From positions 67,714-77,652 of the forward strand of contig PAEO01000012.1 in the NCBI GenBank assembly GCA_002703065.1: 9,939 nucleotides of DNA, in the 5' to 3' direction. Position numbers and translations under genes: made by a program. Below are positions 1 to 7,081 of the stretch, piece by piece (position 1 is the first letter of the stretch; every line of letters begins with the position of its first letter). Under the pieces are notes generated by a model. The model searched no databases. It saw only the letters and a program-made list of their open reading frames with translations, and was not told where the DNA came from. This DNA is from Flavobacteriaceae bacterium (GTDB taxonomy: Bacteria > Bacteroidota > Bacteroidia > Flavobacteriales > Flavobacteriaceae).

Positions 1-1451
1 CCAATATTTTTATTATTTATCAGAGCAATTTCGGCAGGAGAAAAACTAAAAAAAGTTTTTTTAGTATTCCAACTATATGCATAATTTAATTTAAAACTAT
101 TTCTATCTAATCCTATATTTCTTTGATTTGACGAACCAAGATTAATCAATGTTCTTTTGTTAGATATTCTTCTGTTGGACATTTTTTCTGAAGCCAACAA
201 AAATCTTGGTATATCAAGTATTAGGTCATAATTGATTTGCGATATTTGAGTTTTTCCAGATTTACCTATTGAGCCACTGAAAGATAATGTTAAGTTTTCA
301 CCTCTTTTAAAAATATTTCTTGATTTAAATCTGTTTTCAAAGGCTATCCCAATATCCTCAATATTAGATTGCTTTAAATCAAATCCAAATCCAAGTCCAA
401 ATTTCTTTTTACTATTTAAAAGTAAATTAGCATTCAGCGAGTTGTCTTTGTTTTTACTGTATTGAATTGAGGGGAAATTAAATAAATCTAAATCATTCAA
501 CTCTCTTAAGCTCGCTTTTCTCAATGAATCATTAAAAACATCTCCAGATTTGAATTTTAACTTAGATTTTATAAAATTTTCATTGAAATTAAAAGAATTA
601 ATTAAATCACTTTGTATTATATTAATTGCTAAAATTTTTGAAATAGAATAATCTTCTCCATATATATTCGTTTCTATAGGAATGGATAAGTTGTTATTAG
701 TGGAATCAATTTCTGCACTAAAGAGAATAGAATTAATTTGAAAATCATATACCCCATTATTTTTAAATAAATTAAATAATCTATTTCTTTCAATATCAAA
801 ATTTATTGAGTTAAAAAATGAATTCTTTTTTAATTTGGATTTGTCGGAGTTTGCTTTGTAGATTGAATCAATTATTTCAGAATCAATATTCGATTTGTTT
901 TCTCCTATATAATATCTGCCTGAGGTATTGATTTGAAAAATTAGGTTAGCAATTTTTTCATTTTCTTTTTTAACTTCAAAATCAATCTCATTTTTCAAAT
1001 AACCTAAATTTTGAAAATAAAGGTTTAAGTTTCTGACTGAATTCTCAATTTTTGATGTATCAATAATTTCAATATTTTCACCATTCTTTAATTTCCAATT
1101 ATTAAAATTACTGTTATATAGTTTTAATTGTTTTATCTGTTTTTCCGAAAGTAAATTTTTTAATCTTTTTCTTTTATTTTTTTCATTTAACCAATCTTCA
1201 AACAAACTGTCAGGCTCAAGTTTCGCGGTAGAACCAAGAAATGCTGGGAAAGGAATTCCTAAAATCCTTGAATTCTCCTTAATTGTGAGGAGGGGATTTA
1301 ATGAGTCACTTTTAATTAGTTTTTCATTTAAACTTATATCAATATTTTTAAGAATTATTTGATTTTTTTCAATCTGTTTTGTTAGATTACAACTAGAAAA
1401 AAAAGCTAATACTATAATTAATAAATTTATTTTGATTAAGTTTCTATTCAT
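1..1451 (-). CDS. tamL: TamL-type outer-membrane assembly lipoprotein (Omp85/TamA superfamily), N-terminal part, cut by window edge
   Basis: I translated this open frame by hand. It runs without a stop from ATG at 1451 to the left edge, giving 483 residues and no C-terminus. The N-terminus is a lipoprotein signal: basic start, hydrophobic stretch, then FSSC with the lipidated cysteine at residue 21. Residues about 60-70 (LGIPF) resemble the early conserved block of Bacteroidota TamL. Residues about 120-184 look like a POTRA repeat (WKLKNGE, NLGY, and SGRYYIGE at its end). Alternating strands follow, with the barrel-entry block near residues 365-390 (IGIAF, then RNIFKRGENL) and SFSPAEIAL at 469-477. 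Known family role: an Omp85 barrel that works with TamB in building the outer membrane, here with a lipid anchor. Full-length relatives are about 750-850 residues, so roughly a third or more is outside the window. It is divergent from the methyltransferase, with 29 bases between starts. Alternative: another lipid-anchored BamA/TamA paralogue. Confidence 0.85.
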   Translation of the reverse strand, partial: MNRNLIKINLLIIVLAFFSSCNLTKQIEKNQIILKNIDISLNEKLIKSDSLNPLLTIKENSRILGIPFPAFLGSTAKLEPDSLFEDWLNEKNKRKRLKNLLSEKQIKQLKLYNSNFNNWKLKNGENIEIIDTSKIENSVRNLNLYFQNLGYLKNEIDFEVKKENEKIANLIFQINTSGRYYIGENKSNIDSEIIDSIYKANSDKSKLKKNSFFNSINFDIERNRLFNLFKNNGVYDFQINSILFSAEIDSTNNNLSIPIETNIYGEDYSISKILAINIIQSDLINSFNFNENFIKSKLKFKSGDVFNDSLRKASLRELNDLDLFNFPSIQYSKNKDNSLNANLLLNSKKKFGLGFGFDLKQSNIEDIGIAFENRFKSRNIFKRGENLTLSFSGSIGKSGKTQISQINYDLILDIPRFLLASEKMSNRRISNKRTLINLGSSNQRNIGLDRNSFKLNYAYSWNTKKTFFSFSPAEIALINNKNI

Positions 1452-1461
1452 TGTGATTAAT

Positions 1462-1492
1462 CAAAAATACGTCTAAAATAATGGTTACCAAA
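1462..1492 (-). promoter_or_regulatory. tamL promoter, Bacteroidota type (TTTG-N19-TAnnTTTG)
   Basis: On the minus strand TTTG (1492-1489) is followed after exactly 19 bases by TATTTTTG (1469-1462), a full match to the Bacteroidota -33/-7 consensus. The tamL ATG lies 10 bases downstream, so the leader would be only a few bases. The -33 box lies inside codons 3-4 of the divergent methyltransferase gene. In such AT-rich DNA the -7 motif alone would be weak evidence; the exact spacing and position make it credible. Confidence 0.6.
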
Positions 1493-2212
1493 AATGAGTT
1501 GAAATATATAAGAAGATTAAATAATAAATCTGAAAGAATTAAAAATAATCAATTCGTAGTTGAAGGTGAAAAATCAATTAAGGATTTTTTAAGTTCAGAT
1601 TATAAATTAAAGAAATTATTTTCAACACACCCTGAGGATTTTAATTTGTATGAAATAACAGAAAAGATTAGTTCATCACAACTAAAACAAATAAGTTTTT
1701 TAAAATCACCAAATAAACATCTTGGTCTTTTTGAAATAAAAAATAAAGAGTTAAAAAAGGACTCACAATACATATTAATTGATTCTATTAACGACCCTGG
1801 AAATTTGGGCACAATTATAAGATCTGCTGAATGGTTTGGTTTTAAACAAATCATATGCTCAAAAAATTCTGTCGATTGTTATAATCCAAAAGTAGTTCAA
1901 GCATCAATGGGCTCTTTATCAAGAGTGGATATTATTTACACCGATTTAATTGAGTTTATAAAAAATGAAAAAATCCCAATCTACGGTACTTCTAAAGATG
2001 GAAAAAGTATTTTAGAATTTTCTAATAATATTAATACTGGGTTATGGATTTTTGGATCAGAAGCCAATGGAATTTCTAATGATATTTCTGAATTATGTGA
2101 ATCATTTTATTCTATTCCAAAATCTAACAAGGATATACTAACAGAAAGCTTAAACTTATCTACATCAGTATCTCTAATTATTGGATATTTAAAATTCTTT
2201 AATAGAAGCTAA
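1481..2212 (+). CDS. SpoU/TrmH-family RNA 2'-O-methyltransferase
   Basis: A complete 243-residue protein. The N-terminus (residues 4-50, with FVVEGEKSI at 25-33) is the small substrate-binding domain of the SpoU group. The SPOUT catalytic domain follows from about residue 95 and has all three family motifs: motif 1 NDPGNLGTIIR at 104-114 with the catalytic-type Asn104 and Arg114; motif 2 NPKVVQASMGS at 135-145; motif 3 FGSEANGI at 191-198, then IP at 212-213 and ESLNLSTS at 222-229, which form the knotted AdoMet site. The family methylates ribose 2'-OH in rRNA or tRNA; the target cannot be read from sequence, so I give no symbol. The ATG at 1481 leaves 29 bases to the divergent tamL start and has no Shine-Dalgarno sequence. 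I saw no full TAnnTTTG motif for this strand. The 3' end overlaps porT by 14 bases, convergently. From memory, tamL, this methyltransferase and porT are neighbours in many Flavobacteriia. Confidence 0.92.
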   Translation: MVTKNELKYIRRLNNKSERIKNNQFVVEGEKSIKDFLSSDYKLKKLFSTHPEDFNLYEITEKISSSQLKQISFLKSPNKHLGLFEIKNKELKKDSQYILIDSINDPGNLGTIIRSAEWFGFKQIICSKNSVDCYNPKVVQASMGSLSRVDIIYTDLIEFIKNEKIPIYGTSKDGKSILEFSNNINTGLWIFGSEANGISNDISELCESFYSIPKSNKDILTESLNLSTSVSLIIGYLKFFNRS

Positions 2213-2882
2213 AATTTAAAAATACAGCCCTGCTTTCAAGCTTATTTATGTTGTCTAACAAAAGATCACTGGAGAAATTATTTGGGATTTCATTTTTTAT
2301 AGAAAATAACCCTCTAATTGAGGGAGATAATTTGAAATATTTTAAATAAATATCTAAACCTACTGAAAGTTCATAAAATAAATTTAAAGAACTAAATTTG
2401 AAATCTCTCGGTAAAAGACCAGTGCTACTTGTTACTTTGTTTATATTAATTGATGATGAAATTCCTAATTTTACGTAAGGTCTAAAGTTTTTATATCTAT
2501 TAGAATTTATTTTTATTAAAAAAGGTAAGTGAATTTGATTGGACTTTATATTCCAAGATTTATTAATTATTTTACTACCTGTGATAAACTCATAAAAGTT
2601 CAATTTTTTTGAATATGAAGATAATCCCGGCTCAAAGCTTAAGTTTAAAAAATTATTAATTTTCAAATCTCCTATAAGTCCAACATTAAATCCAATATCT
2701 CCTTTTTCCAATTCTGCGCTTTTTGAACTAGGACCATCGTTTGTAACTTTAAAATCATAATTATTTAAGCCCAAATAATAACCAAATCTGAATTCTTTCT
2801 GATCAAAATTTGGGAGATTTGTGAATTGTGCGTTTAAGTTTGTAAAGAAAAGTATAGAGACTATGTGAAAAAAAGTTCTCAT
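2199..2882 (-). CDS. porT: PorT/SprT-like outer-membrane beta-barrel protein of the type IX secretion system
   Basis: A 227-residue protein from ATG at 2882. The frame can be extended to a TTG at 2903, but the ATG gives a clean signal peptide (MRTFF, hydrophobic core, cleavage after LNA at residue 18), so I chose it. The mature part looks like a small outer-membrane barrel: amphipathic strands such as FRFGYYLGLN (31-40), GFNVGLIGDLKI (64-75), LSFEPGL (81-87) and IHLPFLIKI (117-125), ending in the aromatic FLNFSFY expected at the last strand of a barrel. The YLGLN, IGDL, FEPGL and PFLIK blocks match what I know of PorT. PorT is required for T9SS export and gliding, and its exact biochemical role is not settled. 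It overlaps the methyltransferase end by 14 bases and is divergent from trkA. Alternative: a generic 'porin family' beta-barrel protein (OMP_b-brl_2). Confidence 0.8.
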   Translation of the reverse strand: MRTFFHIVSILFFTNLNAQFTNLPNFDQKEFRFGYYLGLNNYDFKVTNDGPSSKSAELEKGDIGFNVGLIGDLKINNFLNLSFEPGLSSYSKKLNFYEFITGSKIINKSWNIKSNQIHLPFLIKINSNRYKNFRPYVKLGISSSININKVTSSTGLLPRDFKFSSLNLFYELSVGLDIYLKYFKLSPSIRGLFSIKNEIPNNFSSDLLLDNINKLESRAVFLNFSFY

Positions 2883-2887
2883 TATAT

Positions 2888-2917
2888 CAAAGCTAATAAA
2901 CAAAAATATATGCTCAA
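2888..2917 (-). promoter_or_regulatory. porT promoter candidate (TTG-N19-TAGCTTTG)
   Basis: On the minus strand TTG (2917-2915) precedes TAGCTTTG (2895-2888) by exactly 19 bases, matching the Bacteroidota -33/-7 pattern. The ATG at 2882 begins 5 bases after the -7 box, so transcription would start at or within a few bases of the start codon. A second -7 match, TATTTTTG (2908-2901), lies just upstream without a good -33 box and would give a leader of about 12-15 bases. Either choice leaves the alternative TTG start at 2903 inside the promoter and argues for the ATG. Confidence 0.5.
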
Positions 2918-2924
2918 GCGTTAG

Positions 2925-2946
2925 TTAAATTTATTTTAGAATTTAA
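2925..2946. repeat. 7-bp perfect inverted repeat in the porT-trkA intergenic region
   Basis: TTAAATT (2925-2931) and AATTTAA (2940-2946) are perfect inverted arms separated by 8 bases, lying between the porT promoter and the -7 box of trkA. The centre-to-centre spacing of 15 bases could suit a small dimeric regulator. The arms are all A/T, and such repeats arise by chance in DNA this AT-rich, so this is only a candidate operator. Confidence 0.2.
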
Positions 2947-2954
2947 AAATCAAG

Positions 2955-2962
2955 TATATTTG
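2955..2962 (+). promoter_or_regulatory. trkAH promoter -7 element candidate (TATATTTG)
   Basis: TATATTTG fits the Bacteroidota -7 consensus TAnnTTTG and ends 22 bases before the trkA ATG at 2985. I could not find a TTG box at the preferred 17-23 base spacing, so the -33 element is weak or absent. It is the only full -7 match on this strand in the intergenic region and would serve both trk genes. Confidence 0.45.
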
Positions 2963-2984
2963 CCAAGATATAAATCTCTAGTTA

Positions 2985-4331
2985 ATGAAAATTATTATTG
3001 CTGGGGCAGGTGAAGTTGGATTGCATTTATCAAAATTATTATCTTTTGAATCTCACGATATAACACTTATTGATGACAATGATGTAAGTCTGAAAGATGG
3101 AGAAAATTACTTGGATATCAAGGTTATCAGCGGAGACGCATCTTCCATTTCTGTACTAAATCAAGCGAACATAAAAGATTCAGACTTATTCATTGCAGTT
3201 ACATCTAGTGAATCAATAAATCTTTTAACATGTTGTTTAGCAAAGAAAATTGGTTCAAAAAGAACTATTGGCCGAATAACAAATCTTGAATATATTGATG
3301 ACCCATCAATTGACCTTAAATCAATTGGAATAGATGAAATTATATCACCCGAAAATCTTGCATCACAAGAAATCAGTTTACTGGTGAATAACTCTGCTTT
3401 TACAAATAGCCATGACTTTGAGTCGGGAAAATTAAAAATGTTGGCAGCTATAATTCAAAATAATGCCCCTTTTGTTGGTAAAACTGTACAAGAATCTGCT
3501 GCTGTTTTTCCAGGGATTAAATTTATGCCAATTGCGATTGAGAGAAGTGGAACTCAAAATGCTATTATTCCTAGAGGTGATACTGTATTTATGAATGATG
3601 ATCATGTATATTTTATTACATGTGAAGATGGTGTGGATGAGCTTTATAAACTTATGGGAACCAAAAAACACAAAGTTAATAATGTTATGGTGTTAGGTGG
3701 TGGTAGAGTTGGGTTTAGAGTTTCGAAGGAATTAAGCTCACAAGGATATAATGTAAAACTTATAGAAAGTCATCCTGAGAAAGCTGAAATAGTTGCTGAA
3801 AAATTACCTAATGTATTAGTTTTAAACCTTGACGGCACTAAAGTCGATTTATTAAATGAAGAAAACCTTGATGAAATGGATGTTTTTATATCCGCCACAG
3901 GAGACTCTCAAAAAAATATTATGTCTTGCCTAATGGCAAAATCAAAAAATATTAAAAAAACTATAGCTTTAGTTGATGATACGGATTATTTTGAACTTTC
4001 AGAATCAATTGGTGTTGATACATTAATAAACAAAAAATTACTTGCAGCAAATGAAATATTCAGATTTATAAGAAAAGGTAATATTTTGGAGCTTAATAAA
4101 TTAAATAATATGAATGCTGAAGTTTTAGAATTTTTAGTTTCTGCAGATTCAAAAGTTGTAAATAAAAAAATTAAAGACATCAAATTTCCCAGATCAGCTA
4201 TAATTGGTGGAGTAATAAGAAATAATAAAGGTTCTATAGCCTTAGGTGATTTTTTGATTCAAGAAGGTGATAAAATATTAGTTTGTTCTTTGTATGAAAC
4301 TATCAATAAAGTAGAAAAGCTTTTTCTTTAA
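2985..4331 (+). CDS. trkA: Trk potassium uptake system, NAD(H)-binding regulatory subunit TrkA
   Basis: A cytosolic ring-forming subunit that binds nucleotide and gates the TrkH potassium channel-like transporter at the inner membrane. At 448 residues it has the usual TrkA length and the tandem arrangement RCK_N-RCK_C-RCK_N-RCK_C. First Rossmann fold at about 1-120: GAGEVG at 6-11 and the acidic residue Asp30 closing strand 2. First RCK_C at about 140-225. Second Rossmann fold at about 231-360: GGGRVG at 238-243 and Glu261 in the equivalent acidic position. Second RCK_C at about 370-448. Both nucleotide sites keep the glycine pattern and the acidic ribose ligand, so both look competent. trkH begins 7 bases after the stop, so the two are one operon. 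The ATG follows a TATATTTG element by 22 bases and has no Shine-Dalgarno sequence. Confidence 0.95.
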   Translation: MKIIIAGAGEVGLHLSKLLSFESHDITLIDDNDVSLKDGENYLDIKVISGDASSISVLNQANIKDSDLFIAVTSSESINLLTCCLAKKIGSKRTIGRITNLEYIDDPSIDLKSIGIDEIISPENLASQEISLLVNNSAFTNSHDFESGKLKMLAAIIQNNAPFVGKTVQESAAVFPGIKFMPIAIERSGTQNAIIPRGDTVFMNDDHVYFITCEDGVDELYKLMGTKKHKVNNVMVLGGGRVGFRVSKELSSQGYNVKLIESHPEKAEIVAEKLPNVLVLNLDGTKVDLLNEENLDEMDVFISATGDSQKNIMSCLMAKSKNIKKTIALVDDTDYFELSESIGVDTLINKKLLAANEIFRFIRKGNILELNKLNNMNAEVLEFLVSADSKVVNKKIKDIKFPRSAIIGGVIRNNKGSIALGDFLIQEGDKILVCSLYETINKVEKLFL

Positions 4332-4338
4332 TTAAGTT

Positions 4339-5841
4339 ATGTCAAGGCTAAATCACAAGTTGATCTCATATATATTAGGATTACTTCTTCTATTTAATGG
4401 ATTAGCAATGTTGGTGACTTCCGGAGTTAGTTTATTAGTGAATGATGGTATTTTTAACGATATAACATCATCAGGAATAATTACTATATCATTTGGAATT
4501 ATACTTATGTTGTTAAATCGGAACAATGTGAGACAGATTAATAAAAGAGATGGTTATTTAATAGTGACACTTGGCTGGATTACTATGATATTGTCTGGGA
4601 TGTTGCCTTATTATTTAACAGGTTCGTTATCAACTTTTTCTAATTTGCTTTTTGAAAGTATGTCTGGTTATACAGCAACAGGTTCAACTGTCATTAGTGA
4701 TATAGAATCATTACCCAAAAGTATTATTTTTTGGAGAAGTATGACTCATTGGCTTGGAGGAATGGGAATTATTGTTTTGGCAATTGCAATTCTTCCTCTT
4801 CTAGGAATCGGCGGAATGCAATTATTTTCAGCTGAAGCACCTGGCAGTGGAATAAGCGGCGATAAAATGCATCCAAGGATTAGTTCAACGGCAAAAAGAC
4901 TATGGTTCATTTATGTTGGGTTGACTTTTGCCGAAACACTTGCTTTAAATGTCGCAGGAATGAGTTTTTTTGATGCAATTAATCACTCAATGAGCAATAT
5001 AGCTACAGGAGGTTTTTCTACTAAAAATAATAGTTTAGCATATTGGAATGATATTCCTCAAATCCAATACATTATAATTTTCTTTATGATTTTAGCTGGA
5101 ACAAATTATTTGCTAATTTATTCAGCTCTTATAGGAAAATTTAAAAAACTTTTTACCAATACAGAGTTTATTTGGTATCTGACTGTTATTTCAATTTTTG
5201 TAATTGTAACTTCTTTAATACTATTTATAAATGTTGATCTATCAATTTCAAATGTCAATCATCCTGAGATATATGGAAAATTAGAATCGAGTTTTAGGCA
5301 TGCATTTTTCCAAATTGTAGCAATAATAACTACTACAGGATTTGTATCAGGTGATTTTGCTGGGTGGACTCCTTTTTTAACAATGTTGTTTTTTGCATTA
5401 ATGTTTATTGGTGCATCTTCAGGATCTACCTCCGGAGGAATAAAAATATCCAGACATTTGATATTAATTAAAAATGGATTTTTAGAATTTAAAAAAGCAT
5501 TACATCCTAATGCTGTATTGCCTTTAAGATATAATCATTCAGTTGTTAAAAAAGAAGTTATTGTAAATATTTTGGCCTTTTTTATGCTCTATTTAATATT
5601 ATTTGTGATTGGAGCTGGGGTTCTTAGTACCCAGGGATTAGACTTTATTTCTGCTGTAGGTGGATCTGCTGCTTCAATTGGTAATGTTGGACCTGCAATA
5701 GGTTCACTTGGACCAACCCTCACATATGAGGAATTGTCAGGATTTGCAAAAGTTTGGTGTTCTTTTCTCATGTTAGTTGGAAGGCTAGAACTTTTTACCT
5801 TGCTTATAATATTTTCCCCATATTTCTGGAAAAAAAATTAA
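4339..5841 (+). CDS. trkH: Trk potassium uptake system, membrane pore subunit TrkH
   Basis: The potassium-translocating inner-membrane subunit, controlled by TrkA encoded just upstream. At 500 residues it is close to the usual TrkH length. It is strongly hydrophobic, with the family pattern of four pore repeats. The four selectivity-filter loops are visible: TATGST at 112-117, ATGGFS at 222-227, TTTGF at 331-335 and IGNVGP at 447-452. Other family signatures are RSMTHWLGGMGIIVL at 133-147, SGSTSGGIKISR at 361-372 and GRLELFTLL at 481-489. Nothing essential is missing. The start lies 7 bases after trkA, so translation may be coupled. The stop overlaps the stop of the convergent aminotransferase gene within a single TTAA (5838-5841), which leaves no room for a terminator between the genes. 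Confidence 0.96.
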   Translation: MSRLNHKLISYILGLLLLFNGLAMLVTSGVSLLVNDGIFNDITSSGIITISFGIILMLLNRNNVRQINKRDGYLIVTLGWITMILSGMLPYYLTGSLSTFSNLLFESMSGYTATGSTVISDIESLPKSIIFWRSMTHWLGGMGIIVLAIAILPLLGIGGMQLFSAEAPGSGISGDKMHPRISSTAKRLWFIYVGLTFAETLALNVAGMSFFDAINHSMSNIATGGFSTKNNSLAYWNDIPQIQYIIIFFMILAGTNYLLIYSALIGKFKKLFTNTEFIWYLTVISIFVIVTSLILFINVDLSISNVNHPEIYGKLESSFRHAFFQIVAIITTTGFVSGDFAGWTPFLTMLFFALMFIGASSGSTSGGIKISRHLILIKNGFLEFKKALHPNAVLPLRYNHSVVKKEVIVNILAFFMLYLILFVIGAGVLSTQGLDFISAVGGSAASIGNVGPAIGSLGPTLTYEELSGFAKVWCSFLMLVGRLELFTLLIIFSPYFWKKN

Positions 5842-7025
5842 GATAAAACACTTTTTATTCGCTTTACAGCTTCAATAATGTTCTCTTTAGAAGCAGCATA
5901 ACTTATTCTAATATTATCTGGGCATCCAAATGCCTCACCTGTAACTGTTGCTACGTAAGCTTTCTCTAGAAGAAACATTGCAAAATCAGATGAGTTTTCA
6001 ATTTTAAATCCCATAATAGTTTTTCCAAAGAATTTCGAAACATCTGGAAAAATATAGAAAGCTCCATCAGGATTATTTAAAATCAACCCATCTATTTTAG
6101 AAAGAAGATCAATTATAAGTTTTTTTCTTTGATTAAACTCGTCAATCATATATGTGATTTGGGAAACCTCAGCTTCTAAAGCTGCAATAGTAGCTTTTTG
6201 TGCAATACAATTAGCCCCACTGGTAACTTGTCCTTGAAGTTTGGTACATGCTTTTGCAATCCATTCAGGTGCTCCAATGTAACCAATTCTCCAACCAGTC
6301 ATTGCAAATGCTTTTGCAACTCCATTAACTGTTATTGTTCTATTGTACATAGAATCGATTTCAGCAAAGCTAAAATGCTTGACTCCATAGTTAATGTGTT
6401 CATAAATTTCATCTGATAAAATAAAAATATCTGGATATTTTTCTAAAACTGTTGCGATATTTCTAAGTTCTTCTTCAGTGTATACAGTTCCGCTTGGATT
6501 ATTAGGCGAATTAAGAACAATCATTTTTGTATTTTCATTAATTTTTTTCTCAATATTTTTTGCAGAAACTTTAAAATCTGTTGTTATATCACTGTTTACT
6601 ACTACTGGGATTCCTTCTGCCATTTCAACTATAGCAGAGTAACTTACCCAAAAAGGAGCAAGTAAAATTACTTCTTCACCTGGATTCACCATTGCTTGTA
6701 TTATATTGGCAATTGATTGTTTGGCACCAGTTGATACAACTATTTGGTTAGTGTTGTAATTTAAATTATTATCTCTAATAAATTTTTTAGATATAGCTTC
6801 TTTTAAATCTAAATATCCATCAACAGGAGTGTATGAATTATAGTTATCATCTATAGCTTTGTTTGCTGCCTTTTTAATAAATTCTGGAACATTAAAGTCG
6901 GGTTCACCTAAACTTAAACCTATTATATCAATTCCTTTATTTTTTAATTCTCTTGCTTTTGCTGCCATTGCTAGAGTTGCAGAAGCAGGTAAATTATTTA
7001 TTTTATTAGTTAAAAACTCCTTCAT
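5838..7025 (-). CDS. Class I PLP-dependent aminotransferase, aspartate aminotransferase type (subgroup I-gamma)
   Basis: A 395-residue cytosolic PLP enzyme, the normal length for prokaryotic aspartate aminotransferases related to the Thermus enzyme. Residues 38-44 (SLGEPDF) begin the substrate-side segment. Cofactor-binding residues are visible: the GAKQS phosphate loop (100-104), Asn176 in NNPSG, Asp205 and Tyr208 in SDEIYEH, the Schiff-base Lys238 in NGVAKAFAMTGWRIGY, phosphate-binding Arg246, and Arg373 in NIRISYA for the substrate alpha-carboxylate. The likely reaction is aspartate + 2-oxoglutarate = oxaloacetate + glutamate. Members of this subgroup can also act on aromatic or prephenate substrates, so the substrate is an inference and I give no symbol. 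It stands alone on its strand, overlapping trkH by 4 bases and divergent from rsmG across 56 bases. Confidence 0.9.
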   Translation of the reverse strand: MKEFLTNKINNLPASATLAMAAKARELKNKGIDIIGLSLGEPDFNVPEFIKKAANKAIDDNYNSYTPVDGYLDLKEAISKKFIRDNNLNYNTNQIVVSTGAKQSIANIIQAMVNPGEEVILLAPFWVSYSAIVEMAEGIPVVVNSDITTDFKVSAKNIEKKINENTKMIVLNSPNNPSGTVYTEEELRNIATVLEKYPDIFILSDEIYEHINYGVKHFSFAEIDSMYNRTITVNGVAKAFAMTGWRIGYIGAPEWIAKACTKLQGQVTSGANCIAQKATIAALEAEVSQITYMIDEFNQRKKLIIDLLSKIDGLILNNPDGAFYIFPDVSKFFGKTIMGFKIENSSDFAMFLLEKAYVATVTGEAFGCPDNIRISYAASKENIIEAVKRIKSVLS

Positions 7026-7046
7026 TTAAATTGTAAATATGAAATT

Positions 7047-7054
7047 CAAAGATA
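7047..7054 (-). promoter_or_regulatory. aminotransferase promoter -7 element candidate (TATCTTTG)
   Basis: TATCTTTG on the minus strand (7054-7047) fits the Bacteroidota TAnnTTTG -7 consensus and ends 21 bases before the aminotransferase ATG at 7025. No TTG box is present at the preferred distance upstream, so the call rests on the -7 match and its position in a 56-base divergent intergenic region. Confidence 0.4.
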
Positions 7055-7081
7055 TTTAAAAATGAATTATTTTAGCTTTGA

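Noticed and set aside
234..243. Alanine in place of serine before the PLP lysine of the aminotransferase (residue positions, NGVAKAF) as an active-site change
   Set aside because: Alanine at this position is found in Thermus-type aspartate aminotransferases, so it is within normal family variation.
1..1451. Absence of a complete tamL as a sign of a pseudogene
   Set aside because: The frame is open to the window edge with no internal stop or frameshift; the missing C-terminus simply lies outside the window.
1600..1854. 84-residue minus-strand open frame
   Set aside because: Lies wholly within the SpoU methyltransferase gene, whose frame has all family motifs. The antisense product has no recognisable domain or start context.
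3432..3671. 79-residue minus-strand open frame
   Set aside because: Antisense shadow of trkA with no family features.
3986..4183. 65-residue minus-strand open frame
   Set aside because: Antisense shadow of the second RCK half of trkA; its hydrophobic look comes from AT-rich reverse-complement codons.
5589..5771. 60-residue minus-strand open frame
   Set aside because: Antisense of the conserved fourth pore loop and C-terminus of TrkH; no independent evidence of coding.
6198..6416. 72-residue plus-strand frame rich in cysteine
   Set aside because: Antisense of the PLP-lysine region of the aminotransferase. The cysteines come from reading GCA/ACA codons backwards, and there is no promoter or start context.
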